DNA from: Planktothrix rubescens CCAP 1459/22
GTDB taxonomy: Bacteria > Cyanobacteriota > Cyanobacteriia > Cyanobacteriales > Microcoleaceae
Assembly: GCA_904830895.1 (NCBI GenBank)
Contig: LR882958.1
Span: 1,792,001 to 1,856,000, forward strand
Direction: 5' to 3'
DNA: 64,000 bases
The position numbers and the translations under genes were made by a program. A model generated the notes under the pieces. That model did no database searches. It was not told where the DNA came from and saw only the letters and a program-made list of their open reading frames with translations. Shown piece by piece: positions 45,536 to 56,000 of the stretch (positions are counted from its first letter, which is position 1; every line of letters begins with the position of its first letter).

Positions 45536-46732
45536 TGATAAGCTGTTCAGCATCTAAATAGGGTATAATGAAAAACTAAGTTTAGAAAAATCAATAAAAA
45601 GATGCCTGCTAAAAATCACTTAAATGAAAAGCAAGTAGAGAAACTACAGAAAAGATTGAAAGAGGAAGAAAATGGACAAATCAGAGAAAGAATCTTGATT
45701 CTACTATTGCTAAATGATGGTAAAAAACAAAGTGAAATTGCCAATTTTTTGGGATGTTCAATAAATAAAGTATGTTATTGGTGTGTACATGGAGATCCGG
45801 ACAAGTTAGAAAGCCTGAAAGATGAAAGAATGAAAGGAAATAATAGAAAAGCCACAGATAAATATATAGAGATATTATTAGAAACTGTAGAAAAAGAACC
45901 GGAAGAATTAGGATATGAATTTGGGAGATGGACAGGAGAAAGATTGGCAACTTATTTAGAACAAATCACAGAAATAAAATTAAGTGGTTCACAAGTGAGA
46001 AGGATATTAAAGAAAAAAAAGTATGTTTACTTGTGGGCAAAGTATAGCTTGGAAGAGAAAAGAGATCCAGAAAAAAGGAAATTATTTAAAAATAAAATAG
46101 AAGAATATTTAAAAATAACAAAAGAAAGTCCAGAACAATTACAGGTATGGTTTTGGGATGAAAGTGGATTTAATTTAAGAGTAATAAAAAGAAAGAACTG
46201 GTGTGAAAAAGGAAAGAGAAGAAAGATTAGAGGAGACAGAAGGAAAGGAAAAGTTAATGTTATGGGAGGATTGAGGTACTCGGACAAAAAAAGATTTGTA
46301 GAATTTCTGGATAAAGGGAATGCAAATAATTTTTATCAAGTGTTAAAAAGTTTTTATCAAGAGCTAATTCATGAGTGGGTATTAGCGGGAAATCAAGCAG
46401 AAGAATTTGTAGAAAAAGGAGCAAAGATTGTCATTATTCTTGATAATGCAAGTTTTCACAAAAAAGAAGAATACCTAGAAAAAATTAAAGCAGAAATGCC
46501 TAATATCTATTTAGAATTTCTTCCAGAATATAGTCCAGATTATAATTTAATTGAATTGGTCTGGCATTCAGCTAAAGAATATATTGCTAATCGACTCTTT
46601 AAATCAGTTGATGAGCTAGAGTGTTTATTGCATCAGCTTTTAAATGAGGGACAGTTATCTATTAAATGGGGACGTAAACTTAAAAACAAAGGTAATGCTA
46701 TAATCACAGTTTAAATGCATAACAGCTTATCA
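45536..46732 (+). mobile_element. Complete IS630-family insertion sequence
   Basis: Terminal inverted repeats of 23 bp with three mismatches: TGATAAGCTGTTCAGCATC at 45536 and GATGCATAACAGCTTATCA-like end (46710-46732). TA lies at both ends (45539-45540 and 46729-46730), the standard IS630 target duplication. It holds one intact transposase. It interrupts the sensor kinase gene. Confidence 0.88.
45602..46714 (+). CDS. IS630-family transposase
   Basis: A 370-residue transposase. The N-terminal helix-turn-helix is LNDGKKQSEIANFLGCSINK. The DDE catalytic residues are in VWFWDESGFNL (first Asp), IVIILDNASFHKK (second Asp) and LPEYSPDYNLIELVWHSAKE (Glu). No frameshift or stop is seen, so the copy may be active. 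Codon use is strongly A-rich and Lys-rich compared with neighbouring genes, in keeping with a mobile origin. The last ~70 bases recur as a relic at 35010. Confidence 0.93.
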   Translation: MPAKNHLNEKQVEKLQKRLKEEENGQIRERILILLLLNDGKKQSEIANFLGCSINKVCYWCVHGDPDKLESLKDERMKGNNRKATDKYIEILLETVEKEPEELGYEFGRWTGERLATYLEQITEIKLSGSQVRRILKKKKYVYLWAKYSLEEKRDPEKRKLFKNKIEEYLKITKESPEQLQVWFWDESGFNLRVIKRKNWCEKGKRRKIRGDRRKGKVNVMGGLRYSDKKRFVEFLDKGNANNFYQVLKSFYQELIHEWVLAGNQAEEFVEKGAKIVIILDNASFHKKEEYLEKIKAEMPNIYLEFLPEYSPDYNLIELVWHSAKEYIANRLFKSVDELECLLHQLLNEGQLSIKWGRKLKNKGNAIITV

Positions 46733-46833
46733 AATTGTAGTAGAAAGACATCTAGGTCAGTTAAAGTGTTCTTCTCAAGTTAAAAACGGATCGGAATTTA
46801 CAATTGAGATTCCTATTCAACAACACAAAAATC

Positions 46834-47409
46834 TTACTCTTGATCAAAGCTAATTCCTTCATATAAAAGCTCAATCGGGCATTCAAATTCTATGCTTTGT
46901 AATGCGATCGCATCTCCATTTGTGTATTCATAATAACGCCACATTTTACCTTCCCCTCTCTGATAAACCTCAACAGACATGGATTCTGAATCAATTAACA
47001 CATATTCTTGTAAACTGGGAATCTGACGATAATACTTAAATTTCTCAATGCGATCATAATTTGCTGTACTTGGAGAAAGAACTTCAACAATAACTTTAGG
47101 GTTTTGAATAAACTCACGAGATTTTAAATCTTCGGGGTCGCAAGTAACAACTAAATCAGGATAGAAATAACGACTATTTTTACTAGCTTGAACTTTCACA
47201 TCGGATACATAAGATTCACAACCTCTATGACCTAGATGGGGGTACAAACTCCTGTATAAGTTGAGGTAAATCTTGGTGTGAGGAATACTACCCCCGGTCA
47301 TCGCCACAATATCACCATCGACATATTCATGGCGCATTTCCTGTGTGGCTTCCCATTTTAGGTATTCTTCTGCTGTCATTTTTTGAGAATCTTGAAGATT
47401 GGCAATCAT
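46834..47409 (-). CDS. Uma2-family (DUF820) protein
   Basis: A 191-residue PD-(D/E)xK-fold protein: MTAEEYLKWEATQEMRHEYV, DGDIVAMTGGSIPHTKI, YPDLVVTCDPED, and the core VIVEVLSPSTANYDRIEKF. YVLIDSESMSVEVYQR closes the fold. All motifs including Asp and Glu-x-Leu are present, so it looks intact. Its 3' end overlaps the antisense remnant of the sensor kinase by about 20 bases. Confidence 0.8.
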   Translation of the reverse strand: MIANLQDSQKMTAEEYLKWEATQEMRHEYVDGDIVAMTGGSIPHTKIYLNLYRSLYPHLGHRGCESYVSDVKVQASKNSRYFYPDLVVTCDPEDLKSREFIQNPKVIVEVLSPSTANYDRIEKFKYYRQIPSLQEYVLIDSESMSVEVYQRGEGKMWRYYEYTNGDAIALQSIEFECPIELLYEGISFDQE

Positions 47410-47515
47410 GATTTTTTCCTGTATTAATCTCGACTATTGAATAGCTACCTACTGACAATATTAACATTGATTATCTAAATTGTCATCTATCTTTAGCTAT
47501 AATATTATAGTTGAT

Positions 47516-48232
47516 TTATTTTTCCTCAGTCCAGTGCCAATATTTAAACTGATAATTTATTCCCTTAATTGCTAAGGTTGCTAGATAGTTTTCTGCGGTT
47601 TCAATAGTTTGCATTGTCCAATTTTTAGCTAATTCCGAATCCTGGGAAATTTTCAAAATTTTTAGGTTTGAATCCAGAGGAGTGAAAATTTCAATATCCT
47701 GTAAACCAACTAAACCTTCTCCCGTGGCTTTTAAGTAGGCTTCTTTGCACGTCCAGAGTTGAAAAAATGCAGTATATTGTGCTTCTGAATCAAGGGAATT
47801 TAACCACTGATATTCAGAGTTACAAAAAAACCGTTTTGCTAAAGATATAACTTCAATTTCCCGAATATATTCTATATCTATGCCGATATTTTCTTGAAGG
47901 GCGATCGCATAAATTGCTTTTCCATAGGCATGAGATAGATTAAAATTTAGGGGTAAGGGAGCTTGATCTAAACTCGGTTTTCCATTAGAGCTATACTTAA
48001 ATTGAATCTGTTTTGGAGCCAGGTTTAAATAGTGGCTGAGAATCATTCTTAATGTTCCTCTGGCAATCATAAACGCCTGTTGATCCCGTTCAAACTTAAA
48101 CCGTCTAGCCCGTTTTAGCTCGTCATCAGCCAGAATACTTTGATAAAATTCTAGGTGTTGGGGTGATCGTGTTAGATTAGTTTGCCAAATATGAACCGTA
48201 TGGGAAGATAACTGAAAATCCGATAAAACCAT
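47516..48232 (-). CDS. 4'-phosphopantetheinyl transferase (Sfp/HetI type)
   Basis: A 238-residue enzyme that transfers phosphopantetheine from CoA to carrier proteins of fatty acid, polyketide and peptide synthases. The Mg/CoA site is in NIGIDIEYIREIE, and the second motif is WTCKEAYLKATGEGL. LSHAYGKAIYAIA precedes them. The Sfp-type length and fold suggest a broad-range enzyme serving NRPS/PKS pathways. The start at 48232 is chosen for family length; an upstream GTG at 48271 in frame is also open. Confidence 0.9.
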   Translation of the reverse strand: MVLSDFQLSSHTVHIWQTNLTRSPQHLEFYQSILADDELKRARRFKFERDQQAFMIARGTLRMILSHYLNLAPKQIQFKYSSNGKPSLDQAPLPLNFNLSHAYGKAIYAIALQENIGIDIEYIREIEVISLAKRFFCNSEYQWLNSLDSEAQYTAFFQLWTCKEAYLKATGEGLVGLQDIEIFTPLDSNLKILKISQDSELAKNWTMQTIETAENYLATLAIKGINYQFKYWHWTEEK

Positions 48233-48621
48233 TGTCCTGATTAATCTTATTAATGAAGTCAGCAATTTCACTTGTTTTGTTTAATTCTAGTGCGGATCAC
48301 CTCAAAAATAAATAGTATGAGACTATTAAGGGTGAATAGATCAGATAATATTAGATAATCAAGGTAAACCGTCCAATCTAACCTGAGATGATCACTATGG
48401 AATCCTCAAAAAATCAGCGAAAAAAGCAAGTAAAGCGAAAACTTGAAAAAACACCCACTCCGCAATACGTTGATCACTATATTACCTTAGCTAACCTCAG
48501 CTATTACCTGCAATTCCAGCAACAGTATTAAGGAAATTTGATAGATGTCATGCTTCAACTACAGACCGATGTTGATCTCCGGTGATATCATACCGAATGG
48601 ACAAATAAATTAATACTGAAC
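48233..48621. other. Divergent intergenic region with one small ORF
   Basis: About 390 bases between the divergent transferase and malic enzyme genes. It contains the 47-codon ORF at 48388-48531; otherwise no repeat or RNA is recognised. Promoters for both flanking genes should be here. Confidence 0.45.
48388..48531 (+). CDS. Possible small basic protein
   Basis: A 47-codon frame with ATG at 48388 (or 48397): a strongly basic N-terminus (SSKNQRKKQVKRKLEKTP) followed by TPQYVDHYITLANLSYYLQF. No family known to me. It has a weak upstream GAG and no homologue in the window. Amphipathic, so possibly a real small protein, but unproven. Confidence 0.35.
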   Translation: MITMESSKNQRKKQVKRKLEKTPTPQYVDHYITLANLSYYLQFQQQY

Positions 48622-50013
48622 ATGGTTAGCTTAACACCGAATCCTAGTTATAGCGTTACAATTCGTCTGGAACTGCCTAACCGCGCCGGAATGTTGGCTA
48701 GTGTTTTTCAAGCGATCGCCACCGTCGGGGGAAATTTAGGCCAAATTGACTTAATGGAACAAACTCTGCACAAAACAATTCGAGAAATCAGTGTAGATGC
48801 CTCTAGTGAAGAGCACGCAGAACAAATTGTCCAAGCGGTAAAAGGTTTAACTGAGTTAAAAGTATTAGCGGTTTATGACCGAACATTTAATCTCCATCGC
48901 GCCGGAAAAATCAGTATTCAAAGTAAAATTCCCCTGAAATCTCAATCGGATTTAGCCATGGCTTATACTCCGGGTGTGGGTCGAATTTGTCAAGCCATCG
49001 CTGAAGATCCAGAACAAATTTATAAGCTGACAATTAAACAAAATACCGTCGCTATTATTACTGATGGTAGTGCGGTTTTAGGCTTAGGAAATTTGGGGCC
49101 AGGTGCAGCTTTACCCGTGATGGAAGGGAAAGCCATGCTCTTTAAAGAATTTGGAGATATTGATGCGTTTCCGATTTGTTTGGATACCCAAGATACAGAC
49201 AAAATTATCGAAACGGTTAAATATCTTGCCCCAGTTTTCGGAGGAATAAATTTAGAAGATATTGCCGCCCCTCGCTGTTTTGAAATTGAAGCCAAACTGC
49301 GGGAATGTTTAGATATTCCGATCTTCCATGATGATCAACATGGCACGGCAATTGTGAGTTTAGCCGCCTTAATTAATTCCTTAAAATTAGTCAAAAAATC
49401 ACGGGAAGATGTCCACCTGGTTTTAAACGGGGCGGGTGCTGCGGGGGTAGCAATGGCGCGTTTATTCAAAAAAGCCGGAGTGCGTAATATTACCCTCTGT
49501 GATTCTAAGGGAATTATTAGCCATAATCGTACCGATATTAACGAACAAAAACGGGAATTTGCCGTTAACTTATCAGGAACTTTAGCGGATGCGATGAAAG
49601 ATGCTGATGTGTTTATGGGAGTTAGTGCCCCTGGTGTGGTGACACCGGAAATGGTAAGATCTATGGCAAAAGATCCTATTGTTTTTGCCATGGCTAATCC
49701 GATTCCTGAAATTCAACCGGAATTAATTCTTAATGATGTCGCAGTCGTGGCAACAGGACGGAGTGATTATCCCAATCAAATTAATAATGTTTTAGCCTTC
49801 CCTGGTCTATTCCGAGGAGCCTTAGATTGTGGGGCTAAAAGTTTAACTATTTCTATGTATTTAGAAGCAGCAAATGCGATCGCTTCTTTAGTCTCTCCCA
49901 CGGATTTAGATCGGGAATATGTTGTGCCTTCAGTGTTTGATAAACGGGTGGCTACGGCGGTTGCTAGTGCCGTTACCCATACCGCCCGTCAAGAAGGTTT
50001 AGCCCGCACTTAA
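48622..50013 (+). CDS. NAD(P)-dependent malic enzyme with ACT domain
   Basis: A 463-residue enzyme that decarboxylates malate to pyruvate. An N-terminal ACT domain (residues ~9-80; VTIRLELPNRAGMLASVFQA) suggests allosteric control by a small ligand. The catalytic core has AMAYTPGVGRICQ, GNLGPGAALPVMEGKAMLF and FHDDQHGTAIV. The NAD(P)-binding site is VLNGAGAAGVAMARLF. Bacterial short-type enzyme. In cyanobacteria it feeds pyruvate or NADPH pools in C4-like carbon flow. Intact. Confidence 0.93.
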   Translation: MVSLTPNPSYSVTIRLELPNRAGMLASVFQAIATVGGNLGQIDLMEQTLHKTIREISVDASSEEHAEQIVQAVKGLTELKVLAVYDRTFNLHRAGKISIQSKIPLKSQSDLAMAYTPGVGRICQAIAEDPEQIYKLTIKQNTVAIITDGSAVLGLGNLGPGAALPVMEGKAMLFKEFGDIDAFPICLDTQDTDKIIETVKYLAPVFGGINLEDIAAPRCFEIEAKLRECLDIPIFHDDQHGTAIVSLAALINSLKLVKKSREDVHLVLNGAGAAGVAMARLFKKAGVRNITLCDSKGIISHNRTDINEQKREFAVNLSGTLADAMKDADVFMGVSAPGVVTPEMVRSMAKDPIVFAMANPIPEIQPELILNDVAVVATGRSDYPNQINNVLAFPGLFRGALDCGAKSLTISMYLEAANAIASLVSPTDLDREYVVPSVFDKRVATAVASAVTHTARQEGLART

Positions 50014-50025
50014 TCCATCCTTAAT

Positions 50026-50080
50026 AATCGTAGTGAGTCCTTCAGGACTTTCTTAGAGGCGTGAACGCCTCACTACGATT
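50026..50080. repeat. GTAGTGAG-family inverted repeat
   Basis: AATCGTAGTGAG at 50026 and its exact complement CTCACTACGATT at 50080 bracket two inner hairpins (GTCCTTCAGGAC and GAGGCGTGAACGCCTC). It follows malic enzyme by 12 bases and may help terminate it. Confidence 0.75.
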
Positions 50081-50114
50081 ATTTCTATAAAAAATTTATT
50101 TTAGAGAAACAACC

Positions 50115-51884
50115 ATGGCTAAAATTCTTGTGATTGAGGATGAAGAATTAATTCGAGATAACATTGTAGAACTACTAGAAACAGAAAACTTTGAAGTTTT
50201 TACTGCTGAAAATGGCAAAATCGGTTTACAATTGGCAATTCAGCATCAACCAGATTTAATTTTGTGTGATGTGAGGATGCCGGAAATAGATGGTTATGGG
50301 GTGATCACTGCTTTACAAAACAATCCCATCACGGCAACTATTCCCTTCATCTTCTTAACAGCAAACGCCGATGTAGGTGACCTAAGAAAAGGAATGCAGC
50401 TTGGGGCTGATGATTATTTAACCAAACCTTGCACCCCCACAGAATTACTCAAAGCTATTGTAATTCGTTTGGAAAAACACGCCATTTTAAAAGCTAATTA
50501 TAGTCAAAAATTAAAATTAGCTGAATCTAAATTTAATCAATTAATTTATCAAGATAGCACCACTAACTTACCCAACCGTTTATACCTGTTGGAATATTTT
50601 CAACAAATGCTAGATAAGTTGTCATTGCTATCTATTACCGATCAAAATTGGCAACAAAATGGGATGATCCCAATTATCTATTTACGGATAGATCGGTTTG
50701 GCAGAATTAACGATATTTTAGGATATGAAGGGGGAGATTCCCTTTTAAAAGCGGTAGCAGAGCGGTTAAGAAAAAATTTACCTTCCGAGTATATTATTAC
50801 CCATATTAATGGCAATCAATTTGCAATTTTATCCCCACCAATTCTGGATCAACAAGAGATTAATACCGTAATTAAAAAGTTGCAACAGCAGATATCTGAT
50901 CCCTTTATCTTAACAAATCGGGAAGTTTTGATTACCTTTAGTGCTGGAATTTCCCTTTATCCCCAAGATGGTCGGGATATTATTCAACACCTGCTGCGGG
51001 AAGCCAAACAAGCCATGAATCAAGTTAAACAACAAGGAGGAAATGATTATAGTTTTTATATTCCCGCCTCAGAACATCAACTTTCGGAAAGGATTGATTT
51101 AGAAGTTGCCTTGCGGTATGCTTTAGAAAGAGAAGAATTTGAACTTTACTATCAACCGCAAGTCAGTTTGAAAACGGGAAATATTATTGGTGCGGAGGCC
51201 TTACTTCGCTGGAAACACCCCCAAAAGGGCATGATTTCCCCAATAAAATTTATTCCTATTGCGGAAGAAATAGGTTTAATTGAACCCATTGGCGAATGGG
51301 TTTTATCTCAAGCCTGTCAACACAGTAAAGCCTGGCGATCTCAAGGTTTAGGAAATTTGCGCGTGGCGGTAAATTTATCCGGTCGGCAATTCCAAACACC
51401 TAATTTGTGCCAAAAGTTAATGGAGATTTTACTCAGTACGGACTGTGAACCGGATTATTTAGAATTAGAATTAACCGAAAGTTCATTAATTCGAGATCCT
51501 GAATTATCCATCCAACAGTTACAGGCCTTAAAAGCCTTGGGAGTAACCATAGCCATTGATGATTTTGGGACGGGATATTCTTCTCTCAACTATCTGCAAA
51601 AATTCCCCTTTGATGTGCTAAAAATAGATCAATCTTTTGTTCGCAATCTCCATACTAATAAAATCAATGTAGCCATTACAGAATCTTTAATTTACATGGC
51701 TCATCTTTTAAATTTAAAGGTGATTGCTGAAGGGATAGAAACTCAAGAAGAATTAAATATCTTGCAGGGCTTTCAATGTGATGAAATTCAGGGGTATCTA
51801 TTTAGTCGTCCGCTCAATTTAGAGGATTTTCAAACCTTAGTTAGAAGTGGAAGTCAATTAAAAATTTCTCAACCTGAGCCATAA
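50115..51884 (+). CDS. Response regulator with degenerate GGDEF and intact EAL
   Basis: A 589-residue protein. The receiver (residues 1-125) has acidic pocket IEDEE, phospho-Asp52 (LILCDVRMPEIDG) and YLTKPC. The GGDEF domain (~150-310) has NGNQF (residues 232-236) in place of GGDEF, so it should not make c-di-GMP but may bind GTP. The EAL domain (~325-580) has EALLRW at 361, NLSGRQF, ELTESSL, AIDDFGTGYSSL and AEGIETQEEL, all metal and substrate residues, so it is a likely c-di-GMP phosphodiesterase. First of four consecutive signalling genes. Confidence 0.88.
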   Translation: MAKILVIEDEELIRDNIVELLETENFEVFTAENGKIGLQLAIQHQPDLILCDVRMPEIDGYGVITALQNNPITATIPFIFLTANADVGDLRKGMQLGADDYLTKPCTPTELLKAIVIRLEKHAILKANYSQKLKLAESKFNQLIYQDSTTNLPNRLYLLEYFQQMLDKLSLLSITDQNWQQNGMIPIIYLRIDRFGRINDILGYEGGDSLLKAVAERLRKNLPSEYIITHINGNQFAILSPPILDQQEINTVIKKLQQQISDPFILTNREVLITFSAGISLYPQDGRDIIQHLLREAKQAMNQVKQQGGNDYSFYIPASEHQLSERIDLEVALRYALEREEFELYYQPQVSLKTGNIIGAEALLRWKHPQKGMISPIKFIPIAEEIGLIEPIGEWVLSQACQHSKAWRSQGLGNLRVAVNLSGRQFQTPNLCQKLMEILLSTDCEPDYLELELTESSLIRDPELSIQQLQALKALGVTIAIDDFGTGYSSLNYLQKFPFDVLKIDQSFVRNLHTNKINVAITESLIYMAHLLNLKVIAEGIETQEELNILQGFQCDEIQGYLFSRPLNLEDFQTLVRSGSQLKISQPEP

Positions 51885-51917
51885 GAATCCTGAATTAACA
51901 TTATTGAGTAAATTGAA

Positions 51918-53012
51918 ATGACCAAAATTTTAGTAATTGAAAATGAAGAATTCATTCGAGAGAGCATTTTAGAACTGTTAGAAATTGAAGAATTTGAAAC
52001 CCAGTCCGCCGAGAATGGCAAAATCGGTTTACAAGTTGCTCAAAAATTTAATCCCGATTTAATTTTATGTGATGTGGTCATGCCCGAAATGAATGGTCAT
52101 GGGGTATTAGAAGCATTACGAAAAGCACCAGAAACTAAGATGATTCCGTTTATTTTTCTAACGTCTAAAGCCGATAAATTAGACATAAGAAAGGGCATGG
52201 AATTGGGGGCGGATGATTATTTAATTAAACCATTTACCCCCAAGGAATTGCTGAAAGCGATCGCCACTCAACTAGAAAAAAAAGCATCAGTTGAAAAATT
52301 TTCCCAGGAAAAATTAGATGAACTTCGCAACAATATTACCCATTCCCTGCCCCATGAATTAAGAACGCCTTTGAATGGAATTTTGGCATCAACGGAATTT
52401 TTACTGGATGAATTAGATTCTATGGAAACTAATGAAATCCGTGAAATTGTCGAGCAAATTTCCCTATCTGGTAAACGTTTATATCGGTTGACAATGAATT
52501 TTCTGCTCTATGCTGAATTAGAACTAATTGCCACCGATCCCAAAAAGATTGCCAGCTTACGTCAGGATAAAACCCTATCCTCGCAAAGAGTAATTACGGC
52601 AAAAGTAATGGATCAAGTTCAAGAAGAAAAACGGGAGGCAGATTTATTTCTCAATCTACAAGATGTGGCGATCGCCATGGCAGAAATGAGACTAGAAAAA
52701 CTGGTTGAAGAATTAGTTAATAATGCCATGAAATTTTCCGCCATCGGACAACCGATTGAAATTAACGGATTTGTTAAAAATCATCAATTTGTTTTATCAG
52801 TTAAAAACTTTGGACGAGGAATGACCCCTCAACAAATAGCTCAAATTGGGCCCCATGTTCAGTTTGAACGCAAATTGTATGAACAACAAGGTCCGGGGTT
52901 AGGATTAGCCATTGTCCAAAAAATGATCGAACTTTATCAAGGTCAACTGATCATAGAAAGTCCCAGCGATCAGCAAACTATTGTAACCGTTTATTTACCT
53001 TTGTTTGCTTGA
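51918..53012 (+). CDS. Receiver-histidine kinase hybrid
   Basis: A 364-residue protein: receiver (1-120) with Asp52 (LILCDVVMPEMNG) and then HisKA with His146 (SLPHELRTPLNGILA) and HATPase (LVEELVNNAMKFS, VKNFGRGMTPQQIAQIG, GPGLGLAIVQKMIEL). In the acidic pocket the usual second Asp is Asn9 (VIENEEF versus VIEDEE in the preceding gene), which may weaken Mg binding. The receiver is closely related to that of the upstream gene, suggesting duplication. It follows by 33 bases, so the two probably form an operon. Confidence 0.87.
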   Translation: MTKILVIENEEFIRESILELLEIEEFETQSAENGKIGLQVAQKFNPDLILCDVVMPEMNGHGVLEALRKAPETKMIPFIFLTSKADKLDIRKGMELGADDYLIKPFTPKELLKAIATQLEKKASVEKFSQEKLDELRNNITHSLPHELRTPLNGILASTEFLLDELDSMETNEIREIVEQISLSGKRLYRLTMNFLLYAELELIATDPKKIASLRQDKTLSSQRVITAKVMDQVQEEKREADLFLNLQDVAIAMAEMRLEKLVEELVNNAMKFSAIGQPIEINGFVKNHQFVLSVKNFGRGMTPQQIAQIGPHVQFERKLYEQQGPGLGLAIVQKMIELYQGQLIIESPSDQQTIVTVYLPLFA

Positions 53013-53064
53013 CGGTTGACTATGGCTTTTTTGTTGGAATAACAACTATAATATCCGGTGATTT

Positions 53065-56000
53065 ATGACAAAAAATAATTGTAAAAAAGAGAAACAATAC
53101 CTGCTTGACCAACAGGAACAAATAATTGAACAACGGGTACAACAACGCCTGCGGGAACTCCAAACTCCCCCCGCATCTAACCCGCAACCAAGTATAGAAG
53201 CCGAATTAGCACAAGCCCATCAACAGTTAACATTTCACGTCGAAAATTCGCCTTTAGCTGTGATTGAGTGGGATCAGCAGTTTCGGGTCAAACGGTGGTC
53301 GCCCCAAGCCGAAAAAATCTTTGGCTGGAAGGCAGAAGAACTGATGGCTCGCCATTGGAATCAGTGGGAATTTGTACATCCAGAGGATTTAGAACAGGTA
53401 AATGCGATCTCGTCGCGGTTGCTCAATGGTGAGGACAACCGGAATATCTGTTGCAATCGGAACTACACGAAACTGGGCAACTTAGTATATTGTGAGTGGT
53501 ATAATTCTGTTTTAAAAGATGCAAGCGGACAAGTTATTTCTCTTTTGTCCTTGATTCAGGATGTTACTATCCGTGAAACAGCCCAACAGGAACTCAAGCG
53601 TCGCGCCCGACAACAACAGGTGATTGCCGAATTAGGTCAATATGCCCTCTCACAAACCAACTTAGAGCACCTGGCAAAAAAGGTTGTAACCTTGGTGGGA
53701 CAAACATTAGGGATCAAATATGTTCAAATTTGGGAATTACTCCCCAACCAAGGCACATTTTTGTTAACGACGGGATTAGGTTTGCGTCCTCGTTCGGTGG
53801 GGCGAGTGACCCTGAGCAATACCCCCCAGTCCCAACCGGGCTATACATTATTAGTGAAACAACCCGTTATCGTTGAGAATTTGCAGGTCGAAACCCGCTT
53901 TAGCGGTTCGGAATTTTTTTCTAATCATCATATTGTTAGTGGGGTAACAGTTTTAATTTCTGGAAAAGAAAAGCCCGTTGGGGTGTTAGGAATTCATTCT
54001 CAGGAGCAACGAACCTTTAGCCCCGATGAAATTAATTTTTTACAAGCGGTTGCTAATATTATTGCCTCTGGTGTAGAGCGCCAACAAGCCGAAGTGGAGT
54101 TAAAAATCGTAAACCAAGATTTAGAAGTTCGAGTGGCTGACCGGACAACAGAACTAATTTTCATGAATGAAAAACTCCAGCGCCAAGTTGTCGAGTTAAA
54201 GAAAATAGAGTCTCAATTAGAAAATAAAGCTAATCAACAAGCGATTATCGCCGAATTAGGTCAAAAAGCCCTATCAGAAACCAATTTAGTTTCCCTCATT
54301 AATGAAGTTGTGATTCAGATTGCTAACAATTTAAACGTTGAATATTGCAAAGTTTTAGAATATAGTTTAGAGGACTGTTTTCTAACCTTAGCAATTTGGG
54401 ATGAACCCCTTAATAATTATATTCTTCTGAGTCATGAACCCCTATTTTCACTATCCTTAAGCATAAATCAACTCCCCGGTAATCAAGATGATTTAATATC
54501 TAACTTATTCTCTTGTAGCTGCAAATATAGCCAGGATTTAGAGCCAAAAGAGCTTAATTATGGCAAGTTTAATTTTGTTAATCAAGGAATTTGTATTCCG
54601 ATTCGGGGACAAAATTACCAGCAGTTAGGACAGATAGAAATTTATGGTAAAAAAAATCAACTGTTTCGCGAATACGAGGTAAATTATTTGCAAAGTGTGG
54701 CAAATATTTTAGCAACGGCAATTGAAAGAAAACAAACGGAAGTAACCCTACGGTTTAGTGAAGAACGATTTAAAATTACGCTAAAAAATTCGCCTATTGT
54801 TGTGTTTAATCAAGATTTAGAGTTACGCTACACCTGGATTTATAATCCGACGGGAGCATATGAATCAGAAGCCGTTATTGGTCAATTGGATTTTGATATT
54901 TTTCCCCGGGAAAATGCGATTCAACTCACCCAACTTAAACAACAGGTTTTGAACACAAAAGTTGGTTTGCGAAAAGAGGTGACTACTAATTTGGAGGAAA
55001 ATTTTCAATGCTATGATTTAACCGTTGATCCTTTATGGGATTTAGAAGGAAATATTATCGGAATTACTGGCGCGGCATTAGATATTACGGATCACAAAAG
55101 AATTGAAGAACAATTGTGGGCAACTACATCTCGATTAAGCACATTAATTGAGAATTTACAGTTAGGGGTTTTAGTCAAGGATGAATTTGATAAAATTGTA
55201 TTAATTAATCAAGCCTTTTGTAATTTATTTAATATTAAAGAATCCTCCGATAAACTGATCGGTATGGATGGCAAAACATTTTCCTTTGAATATCAAAATC
55301 TATTTAGCGATCCCGCACAATTTATTATTAGAAATAAAGAAGTCATGGGCAGAAAGCGAGTGATCACGAATGAAGAAATCTCTTTAGTTGATGGACGGAC
55401 TTTTGAACGAGATTATGTTCCGATTATGATTCAAGGAGTCTCTCAAGGTCATTTATGGATGTATCGAGATATTACTGAACGCAAAAAAGCAGAAGATACC
55501 CTGGTGACATCCTTACGAGAAAAAGAAGTTTTACTCAAAGAAATTCACCACCGGGTCAAAAACAACTTGCTGGTGGTTTCTAATCTTTTAGAATTTCAAT
55601 CGGATATGTTCACCGAACCTGAATTAATTAAGGTTTTGGACGATAGCCGAAATCGGATCTATTCCATGGCTTTAATCCATGAAAAACTCTATCGTTCAAC
55701 TAATTTAGAAAAAATTAATTTTGCAGATTATTTAGAAGATTTAATTGATAATTTATTTGACTCTTATAATATCCAAGCTGGTCAAATTGAGTTTAAACTC
55801 GATATTGAACCCGTTAGTTTGAATATTGAAACCGCTCAACCCTGCGGTTTAATTGTGAATGAATTAGTATCTAATATCTTAAAACACGCCTTTTCTAATG
55901 GTCGCTCAGGAATTGTTTATCTGGGACTACACCAAAACCAGGAAGATAAAATTATTCTAACTGTTGGAGATAATGGCATCGGTTTTCCCGCCGGAGTAGA

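Larger units (their letters stand above)
43434..46853 (+). pseudogene. Ethylene-receptor-like sensor histidine kinase, interrupted by IS630
   Basis: The 5' part (43434-45538) encodes an N-terminal membrane domain like plant and Synechocystis ethylene receptors (ISDLVIALVYFAIP-type HLVSDLVIALVYFAIPISF, Asp38; FGINHLMAIL, His82), a PAS domain (~150-275), a GAF domain (~300-480) and HisKA with His523 (GVAHEINNPINF). The N box is present (FMNLLTNAIDAI). Then the IS630 element begins. After it, 46733-46853 encodes the kinase C-terminus (QIVVERHLGQLKCSSQVKNG, EFTIEIPI). The G1 and G2 ATP boxes are missing, so the insertion was accompanied by a deletion of roughly 50-70 codons. The residue matching copper ligand Cys65 of ETR1 is Phe78. 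Confidence 0.85.

Noticed and set aside
49020-49691. Reverse-strand ORFs inside malic enzyme
   Set aside because: Antisense shadows of a complete, well-conserved enzyme.
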